Of a stretch of DNA of 64,000 nucleotides, positions 10,349 to 21,893 are shown one piece after another. Source of the DNA: Hyparrhenia diplandra (Eukaryota; Streptophyta; Magnoliopsida; Poales; Poaceae). Each line of letters opens with the position of its first letter. The stretch's first letter is position 1. The notes under the pieces are model-generated. The model made no database searches and had not been told where the DNA came from. It saw nothing but the letters and a program-made list of their open reading frames with translations. The position numbers and the translations under genes are program-made. The DNA lies in assembly GCA_015847255.1 (NCBI GenBank), contig JADLZK010009181.1, forward strand, positions 62,001-126,000. Direction: 5' to 3'.

Positions 10349-12093
10349 TGTTGACACTGCTTAACAACATCACTAATATAGCTAACTAGCACTTCAAATA
10401 CTACAGCGCCAAAAATGTACTTGAAAGATGCTAGGCGAGCAAACTATAAAAGCAACGACCCCAAACAGTGCTGGTATTATAACAATCATAAAGCCACTAT
10501 AAACTAGTCAAAGGATGACCTATACTTCTAGTAAAGCAGGTTGTCAATCCACTTATGCAACTAGAGAGTATAACATGGCATAAAATGATGTGACTAGGCA
10601 GGATATAGAATAAGATAAAGAATATAGAATAGAACTCTGCAAGCGGACAGAATAATCTATACCATTGTAGCATTTTAAATGAGTAAGAGTATCGTATCCA
10701 CAGGGAAGATAACTTAAACTACTTAATGCGTACACTAATAATGTCCTTATGTATGGAATATCTATAACCAATAATAATAATGCTTCTACTCAACAACAGG
10801 GTTAATGTCACATGAAATAATAATAAATAAGATAAAGATATGTATGATAAATGCTCAATAAGATAAATGATAAATACAGGGATCAAGCCATCATGAAATG
10901 ATAAAGATTCAACAGAATATTCTAGTCTAAGGACTCACATGGGGCAATATAAGGAAAACTTATGTGTAACTATCATCACATGTTATTGCTAAACTCTAAT
11001 TAGTGCAAACATCTAGTTATCATAGCTACTATCATTATTTCATAACAAACTTAAGGATCATCAACTAGGAAGGATTCAATAATGAGATCTTCACCTTCTT
11101 TGCGACACACGATCTACCGTTAACTACATGTAGAGGGAGGATTATAGAAGACTCAATAGAGCTATCACCTCTATGAACTACCCCAAACCTCGGCATATAG
11201 TGGGCATTTGCAGACATAACATATATAAGCACCACGCTTACATAAGTTATAACACCTATCTTGCACGTTACAAGATGAGGGCTATACAATCCTAAGCATG
11301 CAATCCATAATAAATAAATAACTCTACTAGACATATTAAAGCAAACAATAAACAAAGCAAATGATAATATAATAAAGATAAAGAACAATATCATAGATGA
11401 TCAATGAGTGATGAATATACCAAAGATATAAATATATCAAAGAGTATAACAATGTACCTATGAACACCTTGACAGAATCTGAAGCTCAAGCCTTCCTATG
11501 CTTGGAACTCCTTCTAATCTATTGCTAAGTAGCTTATCTCTCTAGTTCTAGAACTATTCGAGGAACTAGGGTTTATGGCTCGACTTGATCTCTCGGAACT
11601 CGGGTTTCGATCTTCAATTACTAAATTAGGGTTTCGGGGGTAGCCCCCGCCCCTTCTTTTATAGCCCCATAGGATGAATCTCAGCCCTTGGATCAAACCG
11701 ACTTGATTGGATGGACTAGATCAACTCCATAGGTCGGTTGTAGGAAGGTTCTAGAAGCTCGACACGTGGGGTGACCTGGGGGTGCCGCGGCGGCCCCCCC
11801 GTGCCGCCCGGCCCCACCTAGAAGTGTGTGGGCCCCGGCCTTGGCCAGGTGTCTTATCTTCACATTTTGACCCACTGGAATTTATACCAATCGCCCAGAT
11901 TTGGTCCTTTTCTTCGGTGTCTTGATTTCTCCTCTTTTCTCTGATTTTTCAGGGTTTTCCAGAGTTCACCTATAAAACTGAGTGTGTAAAAAACTTGTGG
12001 AAATCATTAGTGTAAACCCTATCTTTTATTTGTTCTTGTCCTCATATGTTCTATTATTTCATATTAAAAAGTTGACAATAACTACCGTCAACA
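10349..12093 (-). mobile_element. Solo LTR, Athila-like, duplication ATTGG
   Basis: This is a 1745-bp minus-strand LTR flanked by ATTGG at 10344-10348 and 12094-12098. It starts TGTTGACGGT (minus strand, from 12093) and ends with GTGTCAACA at 10349. A CTATAAAAG box lies at 11656-11664 and the leader hairpin at 11226-11240. The pre-primer-site block (about 10640-10712) is eroded. A CATTTTTGGCGC remnant near 10405-10420 resembles a primer site trapped inside the LTR. The target reads as one piece once the LTR is removed. Confidence 0.88.
11226..11240 (-). other. LTR leader hairpin (TAAGC / GCTTA)
   Basis: A perfect 5-bp stem with loop GTGGT on the minus strand, 424 nt after the TATA-like box of this LTR. 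Confidence 0.6.
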
Positions 12094-12098
12094 ATTGG

Positions 12099-12259
12099 CG
12101 CCAAAAACAACCACCAGAAGTGCCTGTGACTCCACCTCTCCTCCACACGCCGCTTTCCACGCCCAAGGGCAGCCGGTTTCCCTTGCCAGGCCTGGCAGCC
12201 AGATGAGCAAACGGCGCAATTACGGCGCAATTCTAACACCACACGGCCAGAATGGCATG
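12099..12259. other. Continuation of the Mutator-linked target sequence
   Basis: This short GC-rich stretch is the right half of the site into which the LTR at 10349-12093 was inserted. Together with 10320-10343 it forms an inverted repeat of TTTTGGCGCCAA. I see no gene in it. Confidence 0.35.
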
Positions 12260-13269
12260 CACGAAAGATGTTGAAAAGATAATGTTAGCTATGAAAGAAT
12301 GAACTTTTGAGTGGCTTCGGTGAGAAGGGCAACTTTTCTAATGGCACCTACTCAAAAGGCTCTTGTTTTAATTAGCAGCGTCTCCCCCTTCCTTCCCTTG
12401 CTCGCTTGCTCATTCTTCCAACTCAAGAACAAGAAAAGTAAGAACAAGCTCCCCCTCTCATCTCTCTCCCTCAAGCTTTAGTGCTAAATCCAAGAGAGAA
12501 CTTGAGAGCCCTAAGTGTTGATCTTGTGAGCTTCAAGAGCATCTCCTCCCTCTCCTCTCCTTCTCCATAGCTTGGTGCTCATTTGATAGAGGATTTGGGG
12601 GAAACCCTAGTGCATGCATTTGAGGTTTGATTCTTGGTGGCACTAGGTGATTCTTGTGATTATGGATTTCTTATTACTCTTGGTGAGTACAGTCACCTAG
12701 CCGGTTTGGAGGATTTGGAGGCGTTGGCAAGAGTGGTGATTGTTCTTGGCCACCTCCCGGTGATTTGTGAGGGGTTTGTTGGCGGTCATTATTGAGTATA
12801 TTATACCGCCAACTTATATCCAATTCATGAGAAAGAGGCAAACTTATGATGCATATACCTTTACTTCTAACCTAGTTCCACTTGTATTCTAGAAATTATG
12901 TCTTGCAGGTATAAAAGTGGAAACAGTACAAAGTTGCCAAATAAATTAGAAAGCGCATTTGAATAAAAAGACGCCAAGGAGTGGATTGAGCAAGGAGACC
13001 AAACCCAGCGCATAAACTGGCCCATGCACCACCATAGGCCCAACATACAAGTGACAAAACGCGACGAGGGAGAAGGCGGGGCCGAGAGGCCCAAACCAGG
13101 GGCCGGCCGCCCACTGCGGCGGTCGGCGCCAAATTTCGACCAATGCTCCCGCCCCTTTCTCTGGCGGTTTGGTGCGAACTTCAAGCGGCGGTTGCATGTT
13201 GTGCAAACTTTCGTTCCCGCCAAGAAGAGCTCGAAGCAAGGAGAGCCCTCCATTCCCTCCTCCTCTCCA

Positions 13270-13277
13270 CTATATAA
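13270..13277 (+). promoter_or_regulatory. TATA box of solo LTR
   Basis: TATATAAA in CACTATATAAAGAGAGG, 455 nt before the leader hairpin. Confidence 0.7.
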
Positions 13278-13724
13278 AGAGAGGCACTCCTCACACACAA
13301 CACAACACACTACACATTGTTACATCCTCACCTTGAGCACCACTCTCTCCTCTTCATTAGTTTAGTGTTAGTATTTGAGTTAGGCGGAGCTTCAAGGAGG
13401 GCTTGTCTCCTTGGAAGGATCTTTTGGTAATTTACTATGAAGTTCTTTCCTTTATTCAAGTCTCATTATTTATATCGCAATGCATATGAACTAGAGTATA
13501 GTTACCCTCATGTTATATTCATATTGTGCCAACTAGAGTATAGTTAGTATAATGTGATAATTAACATGACTAACTTTAGTCTAATTGAATCATATTTTAT
13601 TCTTGGAACGTAGTAGAACTAAGTTCGAGTGATGGTCTGGTGTACCTTCAGGTTTACCTTTACTCTTTCCTATCGATCCGTAGGGTCGGGGTACCATGGG
13701 GGTTTAGGTAGTTCTCTATAAATG

Positions 13725-13739
13725 TAAGCATGGTGCTTA
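13725..13739 (+). other. LTR leader hairpin (TAAGC / GCTTA)
   Basis: A perfect 5-bp stem with loop ATGGT. Confidence 0.6.
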
Positions 13740-14341
13740 GGTCTATAGGGAATCATCCGGGGAAATGCCGGCATCCCACGGTAGTGAGGTAGGCGGCAGA
13801 GGTGTGACAACTCGTCCGTCCTTTGCACTCCTCCACGTCCGGGTGTTGGGTTGGAGTCTTATCAGTGCAACCGGTGGCGGATACCCGCCCGCGGGCATCT
13901 CCTCATCACTTTAGCCCATCTCTCTTGTGAACCATGAATGACGTATGTAGACTATAGTCTAACGCATTGGCGATATTAGAATAGCCAACTCAACATAGAT
14001 TTTCCTTTTTATGTTATTTTCTATTTATTCCTTCTAGTGCTCAAGAAGTGTGTGTGTCACCACTATCTCCAATATTATTATCACTTACCCCTGTATATGA
14101 TTAGTGGCTATCCATACATACATTGTGGGCTATATCATCATCATAATCTAAACCTGCCTTCCCATGGGAAAATATAAATGAACGATACCCGATTACTCAC
14201 CGGGTGAAATGCTACGATGATAGATCCGTGCGCTTGCGGGTTGACCCTTGCAATATTCAATTCATCTATCACCGACGTTCTCTTGACGTTATCATTAATC
14301 ATAATATCTATTCTTAGTGATTGTGCTAAGAAATGCCAACA

Positions 14342-14412
14342 AGCATTTCGGCGCCATTGCCGAGGATAGGTTTAAAATCTATTCGTAGTAATAACGTTAA
14401 GAAACGCCAACA
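14342..14412 (+). other. Primer-site copy trapped inside an LTR end
   Basis: Between two CCAACA ends lies AGCATTTCGGCGCC followed by ATTGCCGAGGA. This matches the Asp-tRNA primer site that should lie outside an LTR. The 71-nt insert then returns to a TTAAGAAACGCCAACA end. Confidence 0.7.
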
Positions 14413-15193
14413 GGGTTCTTGTGCTTCCCTGACGGAGTGTCGAATTGCAACTCTAGTGGATTGCTTGTGTCATTGAGTTACCGCACTTGCGAGTGGTGTC
14501 TTGCGGTGCCTTGCGGGCCGTTGGCTTGGAGCCACTACCGAAGAACCATCGAGGTGTCGGTCAACACAATGCGGACATAGCTTGTCGTCGATTGCACAAG
14601 TGAACCTTAGGGATAAATCATTGTGTTCATCTGTCTCCCGGTGATTGGCTCCACTATTGTGATTGTAATTGATTGATCTTCATCTTGGTGATTGGTTCAC
14701 TCCTCGACGTGTCGGTATAATGATCACATCCCCTCTTGCTTTACACTGGATATATATATCTATCCTGAGTAGCATAATTTGTAGACTTGTTAGTTGTGTA
14801 TCATCTAGTTGTGTAATTGATCATCTAGGCTGCTTAGTGATATTCTTGATTGTGTGATTAGATATCATAGCAACTAGAATTGTGGATAGGTGGCTTGCAA
14901 CCCTCGTGAGAGCTAAGTAAAATTGCATTTTGCCGTTTGTCATACTAATCAATTCGTTTAGTGACTTTGTAGATTTTTTAAATAGGCTATTCACACCCCT
15001 CTAGCTATGTTAGGACCTTTCACACATGTGAACTACAATTAATCGCAATAGTGGCAATCATGACGAAAATACAAATTGTTAACAACACAAATGTCTTATT
15101 GAATATAAAAATAGTAAGATTAGAAATATACCCAGCGGAGGGACTCATGCTCATGGCACCGGTGGCTCCATGCGCAATAGTCGACATAGTGCG

Positions 15194-15914
15194 TGTAACA
15201 CCCGGTTTTAAGAATAAAACCGAATGAACACCATATGTGAGCCCTGGAAGTCAAATCTCACATATAGCCACAAGTAAACGGAAGTATCAATTCACAATGC
15301 TTAAAATATAATGAACATAATATAAAATAATAAAACCTCGGCTAGCAGATAGCGGAAAGACACTTTGATCTTCCGGGTAGACTCCACGGGGACCGACCGA
15401 CTGGTTGATCACAAGCCTAAACTCCACCCGAGGTGTGGGGAATAGCAAGAGTGAGTCCATGTCGAACTCCATAAGAATAGCAAGGCAACATCTTACCCAT
15501 ATCCCATGATCCTTATAACATAAGTAATGAATATAGCATAAATGATAAATTATGAACTGTTAAACAAGCATAGGTCATCATCTTTAATGCAAAGGTTCCA
15601 AGGCCACTCGTGACCGCGGAGAGCACGGTGATATACGGTTTTTACTCAAGCAGAGGTGTACACTTTCACTGTGAGTCATGAATTGCCCTTTCGCCCGGGG
15701 TGATCGGCCCCTTAACCCTCTTCCAAGGACTGTTGGTAGGGTTCACTATGAAGTCTTTCAAAAGTCCTTAACCAGCCGGTTAGCATCCCGCAGGGGAGCG
15801 TCTAGGCGAATGGAATTCAACATGACGTCATTCTGCAACCTAGGCTACCGCAAGATCGATAACAACTAACAAACTAGAAAAGTTCCACATACTTGAATAA
15901 AGCCAGAGCCATGT
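15194..15914 (-). mobile_element. Tekay-like 3' LTR, truncated
   Basis: These 721 bp match 17820-18360 plus 25813-25991 of the 5' LTR closely. Similarity stops at GCCAGAGCCATGTG, where gag sequence takes over. The segment at 15723-15750 preserves the empty target site of element 2, with a single GTAGGG where the other LTR carries the insertion. Confidence 0.85.
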
Positions 15915-16651
15915 GTTGTTTTCCATACTTTGACTCTGCCTTTCGTTTCTCTTTTCATCCATCTCTCGACGCATGCTCTCAATTACCATTGTCCTACCCA
16001 CCATGGTTTCAAAATTAGGATACACACCGCCCGACATTTGTAGTCGAATCCTATAATCATTCAATCCTTTTATAAAGTGATTCTTTTTATCGGCATCCCT
16101 CTCCACCGCTCTAGGAGCATAACATGACAACTGAGTGAACATGTCATGATACTCTCGACCGACATGGATCCTTGCTCCAAGTTATGGAATTCCTCTACCT
16201 TAAGTTCCACTTCTCCCTCAGAGACATGATAAGATCTGAAAGCATTTTTGAACTCTTCCAAACTAATATGATCTGCATCTGGTTGTGTAACCCGAAATAC
16301 TTCCCACCAATGTAACGCAGTTCCTTGTAATTGACCGGAAGCAAGAAGCACCTTCTCATGATCATCACACTGAGCTATATCAAGTTGTTGCTCCATAGTT
16401 CTATGGCCAATCTTCAGCTTCTATTGGGTTACTTGTATGACTGAATGTCGGTGGGTGTCCCTTCAGAGATTCACCACACTTGTCAACTGGGGGTGCTTGC
16501 TGGTTGTTCACCATACCTTGAGCAATAGTCTGTAGTATTTGAGTTTGCGTCGCCAAAAGTTGTTTTATAGTTGGAGGTTTGATGGTGGAGGATCAGAATT
16601 GGGAACATTCCTTCTAGCACCACGTGAAGCACTTCCCCTAGTAGCAACCAT
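15915..16651 (-). pseudogene. Gag of the Tekay-like element, broken
   Basis: The minus-strand frames read MVATRGSASRGARR at the start (ATG at 16649-16651). The retrotransposon Gag core has ASGQLQGTALHWWEVF and AVERDADKKNHFIKGL. Known role: particle formation. Frameshifts lie near 16400 and 16140, and the protein is cut at 15914 by the internal deletion. The TALxWWE pattern and the spacing to YAPRAVERD are typical of chromovirus Gag. Confidence 0.8.
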
Positions 16652-17801
16652 CTGTTTTCAACACACATGTGTTAGAATTCAATTGTCCATAGCACTATTA
16701 CTTGTAGCTTCAAGAGATGTTAAGATAGCAGGAGAGACAAGAACAACCCAATCATAGGTAGAACCAATACTTCCAAACCAATCACTAGAACACATAAAAC
16801 TTCACTCCGGGGAAGCCTATAACTTGGCAACCCCCCTTAAGAAAATTTAGCTAGGGGCGGTAACATGAATCTTATTTTAAGTGAGTTAACTTATCATGAA
16901 GACCTTCGGTATCCAAGAGGAACTTGTGTGCATAGGCAAGAACAAATAATCGAAAAAATCCTCGAGAAGAAAAATAGCAGCACAAAGTAAAATAGCTCTA
17001 ACTCCTATTCTGTTAATCCGATGAGGTTGTAGTTTACACCATTGGAAATCTTATCAAATCCTCTACAACTCTCCTATAGAATACTTTTCATGATTCGCAC
17101 TTAACTTGGTCAAAAATAGTGCACAATGTAAACTATTCCGCATTCGACAACATAGATGCATCTTTTTGTGATTTTCATAACTCTCAAACCATAATAGATA
17201 TCAGGGTAATTCTTGCACTCAGAGAAAGATGTGGAAGTGTACTATTGTCTAGAATTTTCTCTTGATTTTTGATTGTCCACCGAGAGAGGTATAAGCCATA
17301 GAGGACAGATTGCTCCAAAAAGACAGGATGAACTGAAAACAGGAAAACTAACCCAGCTATTTATTTCATTAAATCCTTATACCTTAAACCTATGAACTAA
17401 ATGAAATTGTGGACAAACCAACAAGATCATTGCACTCAATACAAAGATCCAAAACAAGCATATGCATAATGACAAACAAATTTAGCAATAAAGGCTCACA
17501 CTTCAAACATTCACTTAAACAACCCGGTACTATCGTTCTTTTTCATATTTAGGGCAAAGATCCTAAAGCTCTTCTTCTAATGATGCATGAATGTGGTAAG
17601 AGAAGATTCTAAAAGCATGTGAAATCAAGGAGTGAAGATGGGAACAAAATTTTTTTAAAATAAATACCAAGGAGGAGATAAATATCAAGGATATAAGTAT
17701 AGTAGAGAGCAAAATATCAAGGTTTATAGAACAAGGTTGTTATAACAACTTCAAGACCTTAAGACGACCATTTTCTAACTAGGCTTGCGTCCTACAGTGA
17801 A
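16652..17801 (-). other. 5' leader of the Tekay-like element
   Basis: Untranslated leader between primer site and Gag start. I see no conserved reading frame or repeat. Confidence 0.5.
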
Positions 17802-17817
17802 CCAGGAGCTGATACCA
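17802..17817 (-). other. Primer binding site, initiator Met-tRNA type
   Basis: The minus strand reads TGGTATCAGCTCCTGG two bases after the LTR end TGTTACA. TGGTATCAG is the usual match to the 3' end of initiator Met-tRNA. Confidence 0.75.
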
Positions 17818-18961
17818 CTTGTAACACCCAGTTTTGAGAATAAAACCGAATGAACACCATATGTGAGCCCTGGAAGTCAAATCTTACATATAGCCACAAG
17901 TAAACGGAAGTATCAATTCACAATGCTTAAAATATAACGAACATAATATAAAATAATAAAACCTTAGCTAGCAGGTAGCGGAAAGACACTCCGATCTTCT
18001 GGGTAGACTCCACAGGGACCGACTGACTGGTTGATCTCAAGCCTAAACTCCACCTGAGGTGTGGGGGAATAGCAAGAGTGAGTCCATGTCGAACTCTGCA
18101 AGAATAGCAAGGCAACATCTTACACATATCCCATGATCCTTATAACATAAGTAATGAATAACATAAATGATAAATTATGAACTGTTAAACAAGCATAGGT
18201 CATCATCTTTAATGCAAAGGTTCCAAGGCCACTCGTGACAGTGAGCACGGCTGATATACCAGTTTTACTCTGCGCAGAGGTGTACACTTTCACTGTGAGT
18301 CATGAATTGCCCTTTCGCCCGGGGTGATCGGCCCCTTAACCCCCTTCCAAGGACGGTCGGCAGGGTGTTGGTATTTCTTAGCGCAACCACCAATGTGTAG
18401 ACTTTGGATCTACTTAGGATGATTACTCTAGAAATACTCAGATAGATTCATAGGTTTACAGGGTTCAATCCGCAAGCACACGGATCTATCATTGTAGCAT
18501 TTCACCCGTGAGTATTCGGGTATCGTTATTTATATTTTCCCAAAGGAATGCAGGTTTATGTAAAGACTAGCATAGCGATGATTATAGCCCACAATGTAAG
18601 TATGAATAACCATTAGTCTAGTACAGGGGTAAACATGATAATCCGGGATAGGGAGAACACACTTCGAGCTACTATAAGGATAAAGGAAAATAAGGATAAA
18701 AGAATATCTATGGTGAACAGGCAATTCTAATATCACATGTGCATAGAACTTTAGTAATCATATGAAGTTAATGAACAATCATAACACTATGTTTAGATGA
18801 TGAGGAGATGCCCGCAGCTGGTCTGCTAGCCGATAGACACTTTCAGAACTCCGACTCAACACCCGAATGTGGAGGAGTGCAAAGGACGGACAGGGCTGTC
18901 ACCACCTGCCGCCTACCTCACTACCGTGGGATGCCGACATCTTCGATGGTTCCTATAGACC

Positions 18962-18976
18962 TAGGCACCACGCCTA
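18962..18976 (-). other. LTR leader hairpin (TAGGC / GCCTA)
   Basis: A perfect stem with loop GTGGT. The middle pair is G-C where most copies have A-T. Confidence 0.6.
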
Positions 18977-19414
18977 TGCATATAGAAAACTACCAATACT
19001 CCCCCGGGACTCCGACCCTACGGATCGACAAGCAAGGATAAAGGCAAACCCGAAGGTACACCAAACCATCACCCTAGCATAATACTACAACTCTCCAAGA
19101 ACAACATATGAACAATTAGCCTATAGTTAGTTCATGTCATTTCATAGCATATCAACTATAGTCTAGTTCATACCCTACGAATATAACATGAAGATAACTA
19201 TACTCTAGTTCATATGCAATGTAATATGAATAAAAGGACTTGAATATGAAAGAAAGCTCCATAGTATATTGCCAAGAAGATCCTTCCAAGGAGACAAGCC
19301 CTCCTTGAAGCTTAGCCTTGCTCACAACTAAATACTAGAACTAAAGAATGAACAAGTGAGAGAGGTAGCAGCTCTTGGTGTGATGTTCTACTTTGAGGTG
19401 AGGCTCCTAACGTC

Positions 19415-19565
19415 TATTTATACTAATTTTGGTCGGTTTGATGCAGGTAAAAATGGAAGCACCTATGGGAACCGCCTATGCATGGTGGCATGCAACCGCC
19501 TGTGAAAGGTCGGCTCGAGAGGCGGCACCGTGGGTCCGGCCGGACCCACTTCTAGTCCGGCCGGA
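19415..19565 (-). promoter_or_regulatory. LTR promoter of element 2: TATA box and paired palindromes
   Basis: TATAAATA (minus strand, 19415-19422) lies 113 nt downstream of two TCCGGCCGGA palindromes whose starts are 21 nt apart. The same pair recurs in front of an internal TATA box at 21428-21435. Confidence 0.65.
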
Positions 19566-19892
19566 CCGGGGGTGGCCCGTCTCACGACCGCCTTTCGTAG
19601 GTGGGCTCCTGGGCCGGCCTGGACCCATAATGCAGGGGTGCTTTGGTCCGTTTCGTTCCTGACTTGGGCCTCTTGAGTTGCACTTATTTGGTAAACGTGT
19701 TTTCTGAAGTGCGCTTTCTGTGAAGTTTGGCACATTCTCACTTGATGCCATGTACTTGTCCTGCAAAATATATTTCTCGGAATACAAGTGGAACTAGGTT
19801 AGAAGTAAAGGTATATGTGCTGTTGGTGTGCAAGATTCCCTGGAAAAAGACATAAGTTGGCGGTATAAAATGGTCGATAACGACCGCCAACA

Positions 19893-19929
19893 AGTCCCCC
19901 AAGCTTAACCTTTGCTCGCCCCGAGCAAA
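19893..19929 (-). other. Hairpin plus polypurine tract of element 2
   Basis: The minus strand reads TTTGCTC-GGGGC-GAGCAAA, then GGTTAAGCTTGGGGGACT directly against the LTR at 19892. It matches the arrangement in elements 1, 3 and 4. Confidence 0.75.
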
Positions 19930-20773
19930 TAGTTAGATACTTGGTTGTTGATCAGGAGTTGCTTCAATGCTGATATAATTCAAAGTGTAACATGTTTTAT
20001 GACAAAGCATTCCTCCTTTATTTAAATAAGTTGGCACCTATATTCACCTTTCATTACTCAACGTATGCGGGGCTTTTGACTTTTTCCAAGTTCTTTGGTG
20101 GTTGCAAGAAAGAATGGTTGTCATAGAAACACTAGTCATTCATTCTTTTGATCATCTTTCAATCCGGAAATATTTTTATTTGCTTTTGAAATATTTTTGA
20201 GAAAGTATGGGCTATCTTTTTTTTTTGGAGAGGTGGGTTCTACTCACCCTTGGACTTGTGTCCTTTATTTCCTCTCTCTTTTTTTTTTGGAGATGTGGGC
20301 TCTACTCGCCCCGGACACATGTCCATTTTTCATCTCTTTATTATTATTATATTTTTTTATATAGCCCATATCTCTCTCTCTTATTTATTTTTGAAAAATT
20401 AAAATTCCCGGATGTCAAGTTTCTCTTTAGAATGAAATTATAGTAATTCTTTTTTGCACCATATCAAATCTGGCAACAACTTAGAAAAAGGGTCATGTCT
20501 TTTGCAAACCCATATTTTGTTTAAATTTTTCAAGGTGAGATATTATTAGCCAACAAACTTAAATATTGGGGAATACAAAGTTATAAACTAGGCACAAGTT
20601 GAATTATAGACAGAGCAACTATTCATCATTTCAACTTTAGGGAAACTTAGACATACCAAAGTCACATATAGGAGTGGAATTATATTTTTTTTGTTGTTTT
20701 TTATTGTTTTTTTTTTTTTGAAAGAAAGTGAAAATAAAAGAAAGCTGGGGAAAATGCATACCTCTGCGGGGGG
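19930..20773 (-). other. Conserved 3' non-coding module of element 2
   Basis: It shares with elements 1, 3 and 4 the GATGAATAGTTGCTC block (near 20615), the TTTTGACTTTTTCC-type stretch near 20075 and duplicated T-rich segments with CACCCTTGGACTTGTGTCC and CCCCGGACACATGTCC (20225-20335). No conserved reading frame is seen. Confidence 0.55.
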
Positions 20774-20787
20774 GTCCTCCCCAAGCT
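20774..20787 (-). other. Internal purine-tract-like site of element 2
   Basis: The minus strand reads AGCTTGGGGAGGAC followed by a C-run, about 880 nt before the true purine tract and just after the second ORF region. Confidence 0.5.
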
Positions 20788-20954
20788 AGCTCATGGCCTA
20801 TGTATCGGGGTAAAACCCGATGGATCTCGATAGGCCTTCGTGCTTCTTGCATATCATGCAAAGTGATTGGTGGATGTCCGTGAAGTCTTTGTTGATTTTC
20901 TTTGCCGCCATCGGGTTGCTTGCGCGCACATGGTTAGTTAATGTGTTGTGCATC

Positions 20955-21245
20955 TCACTGTGCGGATCTCAAGTCCTCCGACTTCCGCCGAGGTTGTCGA
21001 TCGCTGTCGATCCGAAGTGGGATCGACAAGGGTCGACGAGCGGTGGCGGCCCCTCCGAAGCCGGACGACAACCCCCGCATCCCCCGGTCCTCATGAGCTC
21101 CCGGCTCCTCCCCGAGGGCTGGGTGTAACCCCAAGCATACCGATATCCGGGTGTTACCCCAGGAGTCCGCATGGTCGGGAATAGCCTGTGCTTTGGGATA
21201 TGCCGTGGGTGTAGCCCATGGCTCCCTGTGAGTTTCCGTGCTCAT
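20955..21245 (-). CDS. Short second ORF of element 2, unknown product
   Basis: A 96-codon frame begins at an ATG in the context GAGGATGAGC and runs MSTETHREPWATPT... to a stop at 20955. It lies in the same slot as the second ORF of element 1, and its downstream sequence continues as a plausible broken C-terminus up to the internal purine tract. The leader and TATA box at 21428 lie upstream. I recognise no domain; the residues are Pro/Arg-rich and could be non-coding. Confidence 0.3.
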   Translation of the reverse strand: MSTETHREPWATPTAYPKAQAIPDHADSWGNTRISVCLGLHPALGEEPGAHEDRGMRGLSSGFGGAATARRPLSIPLRIDSDRQPRRKSEDLRSAQ

Positions 21246-21427
21246 CCTCCCCTTCTCCTATATGACCTACGAGCTTGTTGGTGGTTGTGGCTAGAATTTT
21301 GGGCAGAGTTTCTTTGCACTTGAGCTTTGCTAGAGCTTGGAGAGTGCAAGAAAATGGAGCATGCTTGAGTGAGAGAGTGAGAAAATGAGAGTGAGAGGGG
21401 TGGAGTGCATCAACCGGCTCTCTCGGA

Positions 21428-21547
21428 TATTTATAGAGCGGGCACCGGTCGATTGGGAGCGTGGGCAACGGCTAGTAGCCGTTGGCAAAAGATGGCGCGG
21501 GGCCCCACTGCGCGATCCGGCCGGACTGGATTTGTGTCCCGGCCGGA
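21428..21547 (-). promoter_or_regulatory. Putative internal promoter of element 2
   Basis: On the minus strand a clear TATA box, GCTCTATAAATATCC, lies 80 nt downstream of two CCGGCCGGA palindromes (21516-21525, 21539-21547). A CTCACTCTC-rich leader like a plant 5' UTR follows. The paired palindromes repeat those of the LTR promoter although the surrounding sequence is unrelated. It would drive the second ORF at 21245. Confidence 0.5.
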
Positions 21548-21893
21548 CCCGTGGTGGGCCCCTCTTTGCTCCTCCCCTTTGGCGTGCGTGCAAAGAAGCG
21601 GTCACATAGACCGGTGATCCGTTGGTGCTTCGTTGGAATTCAAACCGTTGCTCGATTTTCCATTTTCCCAAAATTCTTTTATTATGAATTGATTTTTTGT
21701 AAAAATTTTCAAAAATGAGAAATGGTAAAGATAAAAACTATACTATTAGAAAGTGAATTTTATTTTATTTTATTAAAAACTTTTATTTTGGAAAAAAATT
21801 TATGAGTTTTGAAAATTATTATTATTATATATGTATAAATTATATTTATTCATGTAATACATATATATATATATATTTTAGATACTTACCGAC

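Larger units (their letters stand above)
12777..14412 (+). mobile_element. Solo LTR with trapped primer site, duplication GGGTT
   Basis: This is a 1636-bp LTR flanked by GGGTT at 12772-12776 and 14413-14417. It starts TGTTGGCGGT with a perfect 9-bp terminal hairpin (12778-12786 with 12805-12813). It has a TATA box at 13270-13277, a leader hairpin at 13725-13739 and the pre-primer-site block at 14183-14242. It ends twice. A first LTR-like end CCAACA at 14341 is followed by a primer-site sequence GGCGCCATTGCCGAGGA, and a second CCAACA lies at 14412. The target duplication follows the second end. Confidence 0.9.
12260..15022 (+). mobile_element. Copia-type LTR remnant, split by a solo LTR
   Basis: The two parts (about 12260-12776 and 14418-15022) rejoin when the solo LTR at 12777-14412 is removed. 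The end AAATAGGCTATTCACACC followed by CTCTAGC and GGACCTTTCA resembles the 3' end of SIRE/Maximus-type Copia LTRs of grasses. No methionine-tRNA primer site follows, so it is a 3' or solo LTR. The left boundary is uncertain and I found no target duplication. Confidence 0.45.
18366..19892 (-). mobile_element. 3' LTR of element 2
   Basis: On the minus strand it starts TGTTGGCGGT at 19892 and ends TACCAACA at 18366. It has a 9-bp terminal hairpin (19883-19891 with 19856-19864), a TATA box at 19415-19422, two TCCGGCCGGA palindromes (19535-19544, 19556-19565), a leader hairpin at 18962-18976 and the pre-primer-site block at 18468-18534. Confidence 0.9.
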
